A stretch of 64,000 bases of DNA from Paenibacillus nanensis (GTDB lineage Bacteria; Bacillota; Bacilli; Paenibacillales; Paenibacillaceae): contig NZ_QXQA01000014.1 in the NCBI RefSeq assembly GCF_003583765.1, forward strand, positions 1 through 64,000. The letters run 5' to 3'. Each line of letters starts with the position of its first letter. Within the stretch, counting starts at the first letter, position 1. Below are positions 7,786-17,152 of the stretch, piece by piece. A program made the position numbers and the translations under genes. The notes below the pieces were generated by a model. That model did no database searches. It was not told the origin of the DNA and saw nothing but the letters and a program-made list of their open reading frames with translations.

Positions 7786-10392
7786 ATGGCTGTAAAAGAG
7801 AACAAATTAGCAGCAGAACAGTCCGCTCAAACCGAAGTGAATTTGTTAGTCGCCCGTGCCAGGGCAGCTCAGGAAGCGTTCCTGATGATGAATCAGGAGC
7901 AGATTGACCGTATTGTGCAGGCGATGGCCCTAGCCGGACTGGATAAGCATATGCTGCTTGCCAAGATGGCGGTCGATGAGACAGGACGCGGCGTTTACGA
8001 AGACAAGATCACCAAGAACATTTTTGCGACGGAGTATATTTACCACAGCATTAAGCATGACAAAACGGTCGGCATCATCGAAGAAAACGCGTTTGAAAAT
8101 TATAAGCTGGTCGCAGAGCCCGTCGGCATTATCGCCGGGGTAACGCCGGTGACGAATCCGACCTCCACAACCATGTTCAAGGCATTGATTGCAGCAAAAA
8201 CGCGTAACCCCATCATTTTCGCATTCCATCCTTCCGCGCAAAGAAGCAGCGCGGCTGCGGCGCGGACGCTGCTTGAAGCGGCTGTCGCAAGCGGAGCGCC
8301 CGAGCATTGCATGCAGTGGGTGGAGACGCCGTCTCTGGAGGCAACGCAGCTGCTGATGAATCACCCGGACGTGGCTCTCGTGCTGGCTACAGGCGGCTCG
8401 GCCATGGTGAAGTCGGCTTATAGCACCGGCAAGCCGGCGCTCGGCGTAGGTCCAGGCAATGTGCCTTGCTTCATCGAGCAATCCGCCGATCTTAAACAAG
8501 CGGTAACGGATCTGATCCTGTCCAAGACGTTCGATAACGGCATGATTTGCGCATCCGAGCAGGCAGTTATTATCGAAGAAGCGGTTTATGATCAAGTCCG
8601 CAAGCTGATGAAGGATAACGGCTGCTACTTCCTGAACAAAACGGAAACCGAAGCGGTATCGAAGCTGGTTATTAACAGCGAGAAATGCGCCGTAAACGCT
8701 GTAATCGTCGGGCAGCCTGCTGTGAAAATCGCCGAAATGGCGGGCATCCAGGTGCCGCAGGATACGAAAATGATTGTGGCGGAGCTGGGTGGCGTCGGAC
8801 CAGCGTTCCCGCTGTCGGCCGAGAAGCTGAGTCCCGTACTCGCATGCTATAAAGTGAAGACGGCGGAGCAAGGCATTGAGCGTGCGGCGGAGGTCGTCGC
8901 TTTTGGGGGCATGGGTCATTCTTCGGTCATTCATTCGAACAATGATGCCGTCATCCGCCAATTCGCGAACCGTCTGCAGACAGGGCGGGTTATCGTCAAT
9001 TCGCCGTCTACGCACGGCGCGATCGGCGACCTGTACAATACGAATCTGCCGTCGCTGACGCTTGGCTGCGGCTCTTACGGGCATAACTCGACAACGTCGA
9101 ACGTAACGGCAGTCAACTTGCTGAATATAAAGCGGGTCGCTTATCGGACCGTCAATATGCAGTGGTTCAAAATGCCGCCGAAGGTGTATTTCGAAAAAGG
9201 CTCCACGCAATATCTGGAGAAAATGCCGGACATCTCCCGCGTGCTGATTGTGACCGACGAAATGATGGTGAAGCTGGGGTATGTCGCGAAGCTGGAATAT
9301 TATTTGCGGAAACGCGAATTGCCGGTCGCCATTGAAGTATTCTCTGATGTCGAGCCGGACCCTTCGGTTGAGACGGTTGAACGCGGCACGAAGCTGATGA
9401 ACCGTTTCCAGCCGGACTGCATCATCGCCCTTGGCGGGGGATCGCCGATGGACGCTGCGAAGGCGATGTGGCTGTTCTATGAATACCCGGACACCAGCTT
9501 CCATTCGCTGAAGCAGAAGTTTCTCGATATCCGCAAACGTGTCTATAAATATCCGAGGCTCGGCGAAAAAGCGAAGTTTGTAGCGATCCCGACGACATCG
9601 GGAACTGGCTCGGAAGTCACTTCATTCGCGGTTATTACAGATAAGAAGGATGGACATACGAAATACCCGCTGGCGGATTACGAGCTGACGCCGGACGTCG
9701 CAATCATCGATCCGGAGTTTGTCTACAGTTTGCCGAAGACGGCCGTCGCGGACACAGGGATGGACGTGCTCACTCACGCCATTGAGGCGTACGTATCGGT
9801 GATGGCGAGCGATTATACGGATGGCCTTGCGCTTCATGCGATCCGTCTTGTGTTCCAAAACCTAGAAAAGTCGTACCATACGGCGGACCCTGTTGCCAGA
9901 GAGAAGATGCACAACGCTTCGACCATAGCGGGCATGGCTTTCGCGAATGCTTTTCTTGGCATTAACCATAGTTTGGCGCACAAGTGGGGCGGCGAATATC
10001 ATACGGCCCACGGCAGAACCAATGCGGTCTTAATGCCGCATGTGATTCGTTACAACGCGCAGAAGCCGACGAAATTCGCTTCGTTCCCGAAATATACCCA
10101 CTTTGTTGCAGATGTGCGTTATGCGGAAATCGCCCGCATGCTGGGACTGCCTGCGCGCACCGCAGAAGAAGGCGTGAACAGCCTGATAGAGGCTGTCCGC
10201 AAGCTGAACGCATCGCTCGGAATTCCAGAGAAGTTCCAGGAGCTTGGGGTTGATCCAGGCGATTTCGAAGCGAAGGTCGATTATTTAGCCGACCGGGCCT
10301 TCGAGGATCAATGCACGACTGCGAATCCGCGCATGCCGCTTGTGACGGAGCTTGCGGAAGTCTATCGCAATGCGTATTACGGCAAATTTTAA
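7786..10392 (+). CDS. adhE: Bifunctional acetaldehyde-CoA/alcohol dehydrogenase
   Basis: This 868-residue fusion reduces acetyl-CoA to ethanol and regenerates two NAD in fermentation. The N-terminal half is an aldehyde dehydrogenase with catalytic C255 (in NGMICASEQ). From about 455 onward it is an iron-dependent alcohol dehydrogenase with GGGSPMDAAK for the nucleotide and iron-ligand residues in VADTGMDVLTHAIEAYVS and the NHSLAHKWGGEYHTAHG stretch. AdhE normally assembles into spirosomes. The SD AAGGAGG is well placed. It stands alone between an FNR-like promoter and a strong terminator. Confidence 0.97.
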   Translation: MAVKENKLAAEQSAQTEVNLLVARARAAQEAFLMMNQEQIDRIVQAMALAGLDKHMLLAKMAVDETGRGVYEDKITKNIFATEYIYHSIKHDKTVGIIEENAFENYKLVAEPVGIIAGVTPVTNPTSTTMFKALIAAKTRNPIIFAFHPSAQRSSAAAARTLLEAAVASGAPEHCMQWVETPSLEATQLLMNHPDVALVLATGGSAMVKSAYSTGKPALGVGPGNVPCFIEQSADLKQAVTDLILSKTFDNGMICASEQAVIIEEAVYDQVRKLMKDNGCYFLNKTETEAVSKLVINSEKCAVNAVIVGQPAVKIAEMAGIQVPQDTKMIVAELGGVGPAFPLSAEKLSPVLACYKVKTAEQGIERAAEVVAFGGMGHSSVIHSNNDAVIRQFANRLQTGRVIVNSPSTHGAIGDLYNTNLPSLTLGCGSYGHNSTTSNVTAVNLLNIKRVAYRTVNMQWFKMPPKVYFEKGSTQYLEKMPDISRVLIVTDEMMVKLGYVAKLEYYLRKRELPVAIEVFSDVEPDPSVETVERGTKLMNRFQPDCIIALGGGSPMDAAKAMWLFYEYPDTSFHSLKQKFLDIRKRVYKYPRLGEKAKFVAIPTTSGTGSEVTSFAVITDKKDGHTKYPLADYELTPDVAIIDPEFVYSLPKTAVADTGMDVLTHAIEAYVSVMASDYTDGLALHAIRLVFQNLEKSYHTADPVAREKMHNASTIAGMAFANAFLGINHSLAHKWGGEYHTAHGRTNAVLMPHVIRYNAQKPTKFASFPKYTHFVADVRYAEIARMLGLPARTAEEGVNSLIEAVRKLNASLGIPEKFQELGVDPGDFEAKVDYLADRAFEDQCTTANPRMPLVTELAEVYRNAYYGKF

Positions 10393-10407
10393 CACGGAAG
10401 CTGCTAG

Positions 10408-10444
10408 AAATCTGCCGTTCAACCGATCGGCAGATTTTCTTTTT
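10408..10444 (+). terminator. adhE terminator
   Basis: A 10-bp perfect stem AAATCTGCCG / CGGCAGATTT with a 10-base loop is followed by TCTTTTTCTT. Confidence 0.9.
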
Positions 10445-10478
10445 CTTCATTCAAGTCAATTGGAAAGGAGTGTTCCGT

Positions 10479-11069
10479 ATGTTGTCCGGCGTTATATTGG
10501 CAGGAGGCGCTCACCGCGGCATGAAGGGCGACAACCGGGCTTTTCTCGTTGTGGACGGGCAGACCTTGATCGAGAGACAAATTCGAGAAATGAAAACCTG
10601 CTGCAGCGAAATTACGATTGTGACGAATGAGCCGCAGCTATTTCTCAAAACCGTTGACAGGGATATTCGCATCATCACTGATTATTATGCGGGCAAAGGA
10701 TTGCTGAGCGGCATGCATGCAGGACTTGCTTTGGCAAAAAATCGCCATGTGTGGCTGCTAGGCTGCCATTTGCCGAGCCCCTCTGCTCAAGCGGCGAAGC
10801 TTCAGCTATCGTATATGCAGGAAGGTACGGATGCGGTTCTCCCTTTCATAAAGGAGACGGTCTATCCTCTTCATGGCATTTACGACCGATCCAATGCGGA
10901 GCGAATCGGCAGGCTGCTGGACGGCGGGATTACCGACGTCTCGTTATTTTTACGGCAGATTAACCGCACTCAGCTTGCCGAGTCGCATTTTGAGGAGCAA
11001 GGGATTAACCGGGAATTCGTCCGCTCGATCCATACTCAGGGAGACTTTCGAAACTCGGCGACACTGTGA
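10479..11069 (+). CDS. MobA-like nucleotidyltransferase with degenerate active site
   Basis: This 196-residue protein resembles molybdenum cofactor guanylyltransferase, with N-terminal ILAGGAHRGMKGDNRAFL followed by LIERQ. Two usual MobA residues are changed. The DK of the LAGG...MGxDK loop reads D-N, and the metal-binding Asp of the cDxPf motif is His (LLGCHLPSPS). It may therefore be inactive for GTP transfer or act on something else. AAAGGAG supports the ATG at 10479. Its stop codon lies inside the FNR-like box of pflB. No other molybdopterin gene is in the window. Confidence 0.7.
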   Translation: MLSGVILAGGAHRGMKGDNRAFLVVDGQTLIERQIREMKTCCSEITIVTNEPQLFLKTVDRDIRIITDYYAGKGLLSGMHAGLALAKNRHVWLLGCHLPSPSAQAAKLQLSYMQEGTDAVLPFIKETVYPLHGIYDRSNAERIGRLLDGGITDVSLFLRQINRTQLAESHFEEQGINREFVRSIHTQGDFRNSATL

Positions 11070-11107
11070 TGAAAGTCATAGCCGTAATTTTGTGAAAAAA
11101 GTAACAT
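11065..11107 (+). promoter_or_regulatory. FNR-like box and -10 of pflBA
   Basis: TGTGA-TGAAAG-TCATA (11065-11080) is followed 37 bases later by TAACAT (11102-11107). A Rex-like half site TTGTGAA with a poor partner (11090-11107) covers the -10. The predicted start is near 11114, only ~19 bases before the start codon. Confidence 0.7.
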
Positions 11108-11132
11108 GGGAGTATAAACGGAGGTGTTCATG

Positions 11133-13403
11133 ATGGCAATGACAGAAAAAGAAAGAGCCGACCTGACGAGCGTCCTCGATGCTTGGCGCGGGTTCGCGGA
11201 CGGAAAATGGAAAAAAACGATTGACGTCAATTCCTTTATCGAACGCAACATTACGCCTTATGAAGGAGACGATCGTTTCTTGGCCGGGCCAACGGACGAT
11301 ACGGCATTGCTGTGGAAGCGCGTCAGCCAGCTGCTGAAAGAAGAGCGCGAAAGAGGCGGGGTACACGATATTGACGTGAATACGGTTTCGACGATTACCT
11401 CGCATGCTCCTGGCTATATTGATCAAGCCAAAGAAAAAATTGTTGGCCTTCAAACAGACGCCCCGCTCAAACGTTCCGTTCAGCCGTTCGGCGGCATACG
11501 AATGGCGGTGGATGCTTGTGAGGCTTATGGATATAAGCTTTCCCCGGAAATCGAAGGACTATTTAAGGAAATTCGCAAGACGCATAACCAAGGCGTATTC
11601 GATGCCTATACAACGGATATGCGCGCCGCTCGAAGAGCGGGTATCATTACCGGTCTTCCGGACGCGTACGGACGCGGACGGATTATCGGCGACTATCGCA
11701 GAGTCGCGCTGTACGGGGTAGACCGGCTGATCGCCGGCAAGAAGGCGGAGCTGCTCCAGCTCGAGGTCGATGCGATGAGCGAGGAAGTCATTCGGCTGCG
11801 CGAGGAGCTGTCCGAGCAAATTCGCAGCTTAAGCGAACTGAAGCAAATGGCGGCATCTTACGGCTTCGATATTTCCGCTCCGGCCCGCACGGCTGCCGAG
11901 GCGGTGCAATGGCTGTATTTTGCCTACCTTGCCGCTATTAAAGAACAAAACGGAGCGGCAATGAGCTTAGGGCGCGTCTCCAGCTTCCTCGATATTTATA
12001 TCGAACGCGATCTGAAGGAAGGAAAGCTGACGGAAATGGAAGCGCAGGAGCTGATCGACCATTTTGTCATGAAGCTGCGCATTGTGAAATTCCTTCGCAC
12101 GCCGGACTACAACGAGCTGTTCAGCGGCGACCCGACATGGGTGACGGAATCGATCGGCGGCATGGGGCTTAACGGCAAGACGCGAGTGACGAAAAACTCG
12201 TTCCGCTTCCTTCACACCCTGTACAATCTCGGTCCTGCGCCGGAGCCAAATCTGACGGTGCTGTGGTCGAAGCAGCTGCCTGAAAATTTCAAGACGTTCT
12301 GCGCGCGCGTATCGGCTGAAACCAGCTCGATCCAGTACGAAAATGACGATCTTATGCGGCCTTACTTCGGCGACGATTACGGCATCGCTTGCTGCGTATC
12401 CGCTATGCGGATCGGGAAGCAGATGCAATTCTTCGGCGCGCGCGCGAATTTGGCTAAAGCGCTGCTGTACGCCATTAACGGCGGTGTGGATGAGAAGCTA
12501 GGGGTTCAGGTCGGACCTGCCATCGCGCCGATCACATCGGATGTGCTCGATTACGAAGAAGTGCAAGCGAAGTTCGAAATCGTGCAGGATTGGCTGGCTA
12601 AGCTGTATATGAACACGCTGAATGTGATTCATTACATGCATGATAAATACTGCTACGAACGGATCGAGATGGCGCTTCATGACCGGGATATTCTCAGAAC
12701 GATGGCTTGCGGCATCGCCGGCTTATCGGTCGTAGCGGACAGCTTAAGCGCCATCCGTTACGCGAAGGTTCGTCCGATCCGCGACGAGAGGGGCATTGCC
12801 GTTGATTTCGAAATCGAAGGCGATTATCCGCAATACGGCAATAACGATGACCGCGTAGACCAAATGGCCGTTCAGCTGGTCGACGGCTTTATGAGCCGTC
12901 TGCGCAAGCATAAGGCATACAGGGGCGCGACTCCGACGTTGTCGGTGCTGACAATTACCTCGAACGTCGTCTACGGCAAGAAGACGGGCAGCACGCCTGA
13001 CGGCCGCAAGGCAGGGGAGCCATTCGCGCCAGGCGCGAATCCGATGCATGGCCGCGACCGCAAAGGCGCGCTCGCGTCGCTTGCGTCGGTCGCCAAAATT
13101 CCGTACGAGAACAGCCTGGACGGCGTTTCGAATACGTTCTCGATTATTCCAAAAGCGCTCGGCAAAGAAGACGGCGCGCGTTTCAGCAATCTTGCCGCAT
13201 TGCTTGACGGATATACGGCAAGCGGCGGTCATCATCTGAACGTGAACGTCTTTAACCGCGAACAGCTGCTCGCGGCGATGGAGCATCCGGAGGACTATCC
13301 GCAGCTGACGATCCGCGTGTCGGGTTACGCCGTCAACTTTATTAAATTGACCCGGGAGCAGCAGCTGGACGTCATCAACCGCACGTTCCACGGTGAAATG
13401 TAA
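11133..13403 (+). CDS. pflB: Formate C-acetyltransferase (pyruvate formate-lyase)
   Basis: This 756-residue glycyl-radical enzyme converts pyruvate and CoA to acetyl-CoA and formate without oxygen. The thiyl pair C420-C421 lies in [13 protein letters not shown], and the radical glycine G731 in RVSGYAV near the C-terminus. The length is typical. SD GGAGG (11120-11124) is eight bases from the ATG at 11133; ATG 11130 and ATG 11139 are alternatives. The activating enzyme follows within 45 bases, so the two are co-transcribed. Confidence 0.97.
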   Translation: MAMTEKERADLTSVLDAWRGFADGKWKKTIDVNSFIERNITPYEGDDRFLAGPTDDTALLWKRVSQLLKEERERGGVHDIDVNTVSTITSHAPGYIDQAKEKIVGLQTDAPLKRSVQPFGGIRMAVDACEAYGYKLSPEIEGLFKEIRKTHNQGVFDAYTTDMRAARRAGIITGLPDAYGRGRIIGDYRRVALYGVDRLIAGKKAELLQLEVDAMSEEVIRLREELSEQIRSLSELKQMAASYGFDISAPARTAAEAVQWLYFAYLAAIKEQNGAAMSLGRVSSFLDIYIERDLKEGKLTEMEAQELIDHFVMKLRIVKFLRTPDYNELFSGDPTWVTESIGGMGLNGKTRVTKNSFRFLHTLYNLGPAPEPNLTVLWSKQLPENFKTFCARVSAETSSIQYENDDLMRPYFGDDYGIACCVSAMRIGKQMQFFGARANLAKALLYAINGGVDEKLGVQVGPAIAPITSDVLDYEEVQAKFEIVQDWLAKLYMNTLNVIHYMHDKYCYERIEMALHDRDILRTMACGIAGLSVVADSLSAIRYAKVRPIRDERGIAVDFEIEGDYPQYGNNDDRVDQMAVQLVDGFMSRLRKHKAYRGATPTLSVLTITSNVVYGKKTGSTPDGRKAGEPFAPGANPMHGRDRKGALASLASVAKIPYENSLDGVSNTFSIIPKALGKEDGARFSNLAALLDGYTASGGHHLNVNVFNREQLLAAMEHPEDYPQLTIRVSGYAVNFIKLTREQQLDVINRTFHGEM

Positions 13404-13446
13404 CGACAACGAGATCTTCGCAAGCTTAGAGAGGAGCGTGGCCCGC

Positions 13447-14190
13447 ATGAAAGGCCGAATTCACTCGATTGACACCTTCGGTACGGTGGACGGACCGGGC
13501 ATCCGCTTCGTCCTGTTCATGCAGGGCTGCGCGCTGCAATGCCAGTTTTGCCATAATCCGGATACCTGGGATACGACCGCTGGCCGGCAAGTTACGGTGG
13601 ATGAAATCTTAAAGGAGATAGAGCCGTATTTGCCCTATTACCAGGGTTCGGGAGGCGGCATTACGGTGACGGGCGGGGAGCCTACGCTTCAGGCTCCTTT
13701 TGTCGCCCAGCTGTTTAAAGCCTGCAAGGAGAAATTCGGGCTGCATACCGCGCTGGACAGCTCCGGCTTCTGCGATCCGACTCATATCGGCGAGCTGATG
13801 GATGATACGGATCTTGTGCTGCTTGATTTAAAGCAGCTGAATAAGGAGAGGCACGTAAAGCTGACGTCCCGGCCCAATGACCGGATTCTCCACTTTGCGA
13901 AATGGCTTTCGGAACGCGGGAAGCCTGCATGGATCCGGCATGTGCTCATCCCTGGCGTAACGGATCATGCGGAGGACTTGGCGTTATTAGGCGATTTTAT
14001 CGGCAGGCTCAGTCATGTGACCAAGTTTGAATTGCTGCCGTATCATCGGATGGGCGTCTATAAGTGGCAGCAGCTTGGCAAGGCCTATCCGCTTGATGGT
14101 GTCGAGACGCCTACGGAGAAGGAGATTGAACGCGCCAAGAGCTTGATCGAGGCAGCGCGGTTAAGGGCGGAACCTGCCAAATGCGAATGA
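13447..14190 (+). CDS. pflA: Pyruvate formate-lyase activating enzyme
   Basis: This 247-residue radical-SAM protein installs the glycyl radical on PflB. The cluster motif C28-ALQ-C32-QF-C35 is intact, and the SAM-binding GGE (VTGGEPTLQ) follows. The ATG at 13447 has GAGGAG ten bases upstream; the longer in-frame start at 13393 overlaps pflB and lacks an SD. It is the second gene of the pflBA operon and ends in a terminator whose stem begins at its stop codon. Confidence 0.96.
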   Translation: MKGRIHSIDTFGTVDGPGIRFVLFMQGCALQCQFCHNPDTWDTTAGRQVTVDEILKEIEPYLPYYQGSGGGITVTGGEPTLQAPFVAQLFKACKEKFGLHTALDSSGFCDPTHIGELMDDTDLVLLDLKQLNKERHVKLTSRPNDRILHFAKWLSERGKPAWIRHVLIPGVTDHAEDLALLGDFIGRLSHVTKFELLPYHRMGVYKWQQLGKAYPLDGVETPTEKEIERAKSLIEAARLRAEPAKCE

Positions 14191-14220
14191 CCCTGAGCCT
14201 ACTCTCAGGGTATTTTCTTT
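14190..14220 (+). terminator. pflBA terminator
   Basis: An 8-bp perfect stem ACCCTGAG-cctact-CTCAGGGT is followed by ATTTTCTTTC. Confidence 0.88.
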
Positions 14221-14225
14221 CGGCA

Positions 14226-14270
14226 AGTGATTTACCTCACAGGAAATAGGGGGATTCCACCCGCAATAAA
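14226..14270 (+). promoter_or_regulatory. FNR-like box upstream of fnr (autoregulation)
   Basis: AGTGA-TTTACC-TCACA (14226-14241) shares its core with the doxX box. At the 37-base offset the hexamer is a poor GCAATA; AATAAA starts two bases later (14265-14270). Autoregulation is plausible, as in B. subtilis, but this promoter fits the pattern least well. Confidence 0.6.
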
Positions 14271-14351
14271 TCCGTGCAGTCCCCGATGTTCCGATTCTGT
14301 CTGCCGGGTTATGATGAAGACAGAAGAAAGCTCGGAAGGGGATTACGAGAA

Positions 14352-15062
14352 ATGGGAATGACACCTAACCAAATGGACGGAATTGTACCGGTATTGTCGC
14401 AGGATAGCTTTGAGAAGCTTGAAAGCATTATGTATAGGAAGCATGTCGAGAGAGGCAACTGCCTTTTCTGGGAAGGCGATGCGGCGGATAAAATGTTCTT
14501 TATTTTCGAAGGCCGGGTAAGAACGACGAAAACATCCGACAGCGGCCGTACGTTAACGCTTTATCTGCACCAGAAAGGCGATTTGATCGGACAAATGGAT
14601 CCGTTCCAAGAATCGCAGCACAGCTTCACGGCGGAAGTAACCGAAGACGCGAAGGTCGGCGTCATCCAACGCAAAGACCTTGAGGTGCTGCTGTGGCAGC
14701 ATAGCGACCTGGCGCTGGAATTTATGAAATGGATGGGACTCATGCACCGTCTGACGCAGACCAAATTCCGCGATTTGATGATGTTCGGAAAAACCGGAGC
14801 GCTTTGTTCGCTGCTCATTCGTCTTAGCAACTCGTACGGTAAAGAAAAGGATGGGGGCATCTATATCAGCCTGAAAATAAACAATACGGAAATGGCGGAT
14901 ATGATCGGCGCAACGCGCGAGAGCGTAAACCGGATGCTGAGCGACCTGAAGAAGGAAGACGTTATTGCTTACAAGGACGGACATTTTATCATTCATAACC
15001 TTCGTTATCTTCAGGACGTGTGCCATTGCGAGAATTGCCCTAAAGAAGTATGCCGCATGTAA
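14352..15062 (+). CDS. fnr: Fnr-type CRP/FNR family oxygen-responsive regulator
   Basis: This 236-residue activator has a cyclic-nucleotide-like beta-roll (about 15-120), a dimer helix and a winged helix. The recognition helix contains RESVNR, equivalent to the CRP RETVGR that reads TGTGA. The C-terminus carries C224, C226, C229 and C234. The C-x2-C-x4-C spacing of the last three equals the C-terminal iron-sulfur ligands of B. subtilis Fnr. The ATG at 14352 (GGAAGGGG nine bases upstream) gives a length close to the Bacillus protein. A GTG at 14274 would add 26 residues, has no SD and sits at the predicted transcription start. Confidence 0.92.
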   Translation: MGMTPNQMDGIVPVLSQDSFEKLESIMYRKHVERGNCLFWEGDAADKMFFIFEGRVRTTKTSDSGRTLTLYLHQKGDLIGQMDPFQESQHSFTAEVTEDAKVGVIQRKDLEVLLWQHSDLALEFMKWMGLMHRLTQTKFRDLMMFGKTGALCSLLIRLSNSYGKEKDGGIYISLKINNTEMADMIGATRESVNRMLSDLKKEDVIAYKDGHFIIHNLRYLQDVCHCENCPKEVCRM

Positions 15063-15072
15063 CCAACGGGAT

Positions 15073-15102
15073 CCCCCGACCGCATCTTTGCGGTCGGGGA
15101 TT
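15073..15102 (+). terminator. fnr terminator
   Basis: An 11-bp perfect stem CCCCGACCGCA-TCTT-TGCGGTCGGGG is present; the T-tract after it is poor. Confidence 0.75.
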
Positions 15103-15140
15103 GCTGCTATAGACCTGATTGATCCGGTTGATAACCAAAT

Positions 15141-15183
15141 GATGATATAAGTCACTGCCCCGAGCCCAAACGGAAGGTATACT
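15141..15183 (+). promoter_or_regulatory. FNR-like box and -10 of the formate/nitrite channel gene
   Basis: GATGA-TATAAG-TCACT (15141-15156) has a weak left half but TATACT (15178-15183) stands exactly 37 bases from its start. The spacing is what makes this site credible. Confidence 0.5.
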
Positions 15184-15207
15184 TCTGTACATAGGAGGGG
15201 AGTTCGT

Positions 15208-15978
15208 ATGAGCTACACCAATCCATCGGAAATTACGCAAATGGCCGTTATGGCCGGGGTAAGGAAGGCAACGCAGCCGGTACGCAAACAAGTTTTGCTT
15301 GGCTTCGCCGCAGGAGCGTTTATCGCATTGGGCTTCATGCTGGCGATCAAGGTGAGCGCCGGCGTTCCCGCAGCTTGGGGCGGAATGAACAATTTCATCG
15401 GAGCCTTGGTGTTCCCGCTTGGTCTTATTCTATGCCTGGCGGCTGGGGGAGAACTGCTAACCGGCAACATGATGGCGGTTCCGATCGCTTGGTATGCCGG
15501 GAAAATAAACCTCCGTCAATGGAGCGTGAATTGGGCGGTTATTACGATCGGCAACATGGCGGGGGCGATATTCGTCGCTTATGTTTTCGGTCATTTAGCC
15601 GGTATAACGGAGCACGGCGAAGAGCTGGCTAGAACGGTTGCGCTTGCTTCGGCCAAGCTGGATGAACCGTTTCACGCCGCTTTTATATCCGGGATCGGCT
15701 GTAATTGGCTGGTCTCCCTTGCGGTATGGATGTCATATGGCGCTAAGGACGGGACGGGGTTTGCGATGTCGGTCTGGTTCCCGACAATGGCTTTTGTAGC
15801 GCTTGGCTTTCAGCATGTCGTAGCGAATATGTTCCTTGTGCCCGCCGCTATATTCGCAGGAGAGGCGAGTTGGTCAGCTTTTTTGGGAAATTTCGTGCCA
15901 GTCTTTTTAGGTAACGCTGTGGGGGGCGGCTTGTTCGTAGGGGGACTGTACGCTGCCGTATATCTTAAACATCAATAA
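15208..15978 (+). CDS. Formate/nitrite transporter (FocA/NirC family)
   Basis: This 256-residue pentameric-channel subunit has six membrane spans. Family signatures include the GGELLTGNMM loop and the NWLVSLAVWMSYGAKD segment. It moves formate or nitrite across the membrane. With pflBA nearby, formate export is likely. The nitrate-sensing-like genes downstream make nitrite equally possible, and the sequence alone does not settle it. SD GGAGGGG precedes the ATG. A 32-base gap to the next gene suggests the NreA-like operon may be read through from here. Confidence 0.9.
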   Translation: MSYTNPSEITQMAVMAGVRKATQPVRKQVLLGFAAGAFIALGFMLAIKVSAGVPAAWGGMNNFIGALVFPLGLILCLAAGGELLTGNMMAVPIAWYAGKINLRQWSVNWAVITIGNMAGAIFVAYVFGHLAGITEHGEELARTVALASAKLDEPFHAAFISGIGCNWLVSLAVWMSYGAKDGTGFAMSVWFPTMAFVALGFQHVVANMFLVPAAIFAGEASWSAFLGNFVPVFLGNAVGGGLFVGGLYAAVYLKHQ

Positions 15979-16010
15979 TGTACTGGAACGGGTAGAGAGG
16001 AGGAACGGCA

Positions 16011-16460
16011 TTGATAGCCTCACGCAGGAAGGATCAAATGACGCAGATGCTCGAGCATCTTGGACGACTGAGCGCGAGCGATTTTGCCGCGCTGGCAATG
16101 CGCGCATCCGTATACAGCAAGCTGAAGTGGGACGTCATGGTCGGCAGCCGCAGTGAACGAATCGGCCAGATGATGCTGAAGCCCGGTATAGGGCTTGGAG
16201 GGATGGCGATCCGCCATGGCATCCCCTATCGCGCGAATCGGTTGGAGAATCCCGCTATGCTGACGGAATGTCCTGTCATGCTTGCCGAAAAGCTTGTATC
16301 CGGCGTCGCAATCCCGCTTGCCCTCGTGACGGCTGGCGGCATGGGCGGCGTTCTGCTGCTGGGCAGAAGAGAGGGAATGCCGTACGCCAACGAGGAGATG
16401 GGGATGATCGAGTCGTTTATTCCTCATTTTGTTGAAATCATGAATGCTGAGGCGTTATGA
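16011..16460 (+). CDS. GAF-domain protein, NreA-like
   Basis: This 149-residue single GAF domain starts at TTG with AGGAGG seven bases upstream. It has no catalytic residues. In staphylococci NreA is a GAF protein that binds nitrate and restrains the kinase NreB. Here a response regulator and kinase follow directly, in the order A-C-B. The nitrate-binding role is therefore inferred from neighbourhood and domain type. Residues LKPGIGLGGMAIRHG and NEEMGMIESFI are typical of GAF folds. Confidence 0.7.
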   Translation: MIASRRKDQMTQMLEHLGRLSASDFAALAMRASVYSKLKWDVMVGSRSERIGQMMLKPGIGLGGMAIRHGIPYRANRLENPAMLTECPVMLAEKLVSGVAIPLALVTAGGMGGVLLLGRREGMPYANEEMGMIESFIPHFVEIMNAEAL

Positions 16461-16498
16461 TGTGGGAAACGTTTGTCGGAAATGAACGGAGGGTTACG

Positions 16499-17152
16499 AT
16501 GATCAAGCTAATTATCGTGGATGATCATGCGATGGTCCGGTCCGGGCTGCGAATGCTGCTCAGCAGCAAAGAAGATATTGAAGTTGCGGCCGAAGCATCC
16601 GAAGGGGATGAAGGCATTCAAGCCGCGCTGGAGTATCGTCCGGATGTCGTGCTCATGGATTTAAGCATGCCGCACGGAAAAGACGGGCTTACAGCCGCAT
16701 CGGAGCTCAAGCAGCAGCTTCCCGATGTGGCCATTCTTATTTTGACGATGCATGACGATGACGAATATTTATTCCGCGCCATTCATGCCGGCGCTTCCGG
16801 TTACGTGCTCAAGAACGCGCCGCATGAGGAGCTGCTTACCGCAATACGCTCGGTCGCAAAGGGCGACGCTTATTTGTACCCGACGGCAACGAAGCGGCTC
16901 ATGAATGAATACGTGGACCGGTTAAGCCGGGGTGAAAGCACCGACCAGTACGATACGCTGTCGGAGCGGGAGAAGGAAGTGCTGGAGCTTGCGGCAAAGG
17001 GTTACTCGAACAAAGAAATAGCCGAGCAGCTGATCATCAGCGTGAAGACGGTCGAAACGCATAAAAGCAATGTGATGGAGAAGCTGGGCTTGAAATCAAG
17101 ACCGGAGCTGATCAAATTCGCGATGAAGAAAGGGCTGCTGCAATTTGAATAA
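16499..17152 (+). CDS. NarL/LuxR-family response regulator, NreC-like
   Basis: This 217-residue DNA-binding response regulator has acidic residues D8/D9, phospho-acceptor D54 (VVLMDLSMP) and a C-terminal LuxR helix-turn-helix (about 150-205; [19 protein letters not shown]). The ATG at 16499 has GGAGGG five bases upstream; the longer frame from 16457 overlaps the previous gene. Its stop overlaps the start of the kinase, so it is the direct partner. Targets are unknown; none are marked in this window. Confidence 0.88.
   Translation: MIKLIIVDDHAMVRSGLRMLLSSKEDIEVAAEASEGDEGIQAALEYRPDVVLMDLSMPHGKDGLTAASELKQQLPDVAILILTMHDDDEYLFRAIHAGASGYVLKNAPHEELLTAIRSVAKGDAYLYPTATKRLMNEYVDRLSRGESTDQYDTLSEREKEVLELAAKGYSNKEIAEQLIISVKTVETHKSNVMEKLGLKSRPELIKFAMKKGLLQFE

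Noticed and set aside
7930-9504. 524-codon minus-strand frame opposite adhE
   Set aside because: Antisense shadow of adhE, full of Arg and His, with no recognisable domain or ribosome site.
14274-14351. GTG start for fnr giving 262 residues
   Set aside because: No SD, coincides with the predicted transcription start, and makes the protein longer than the Bacillus counterpart.
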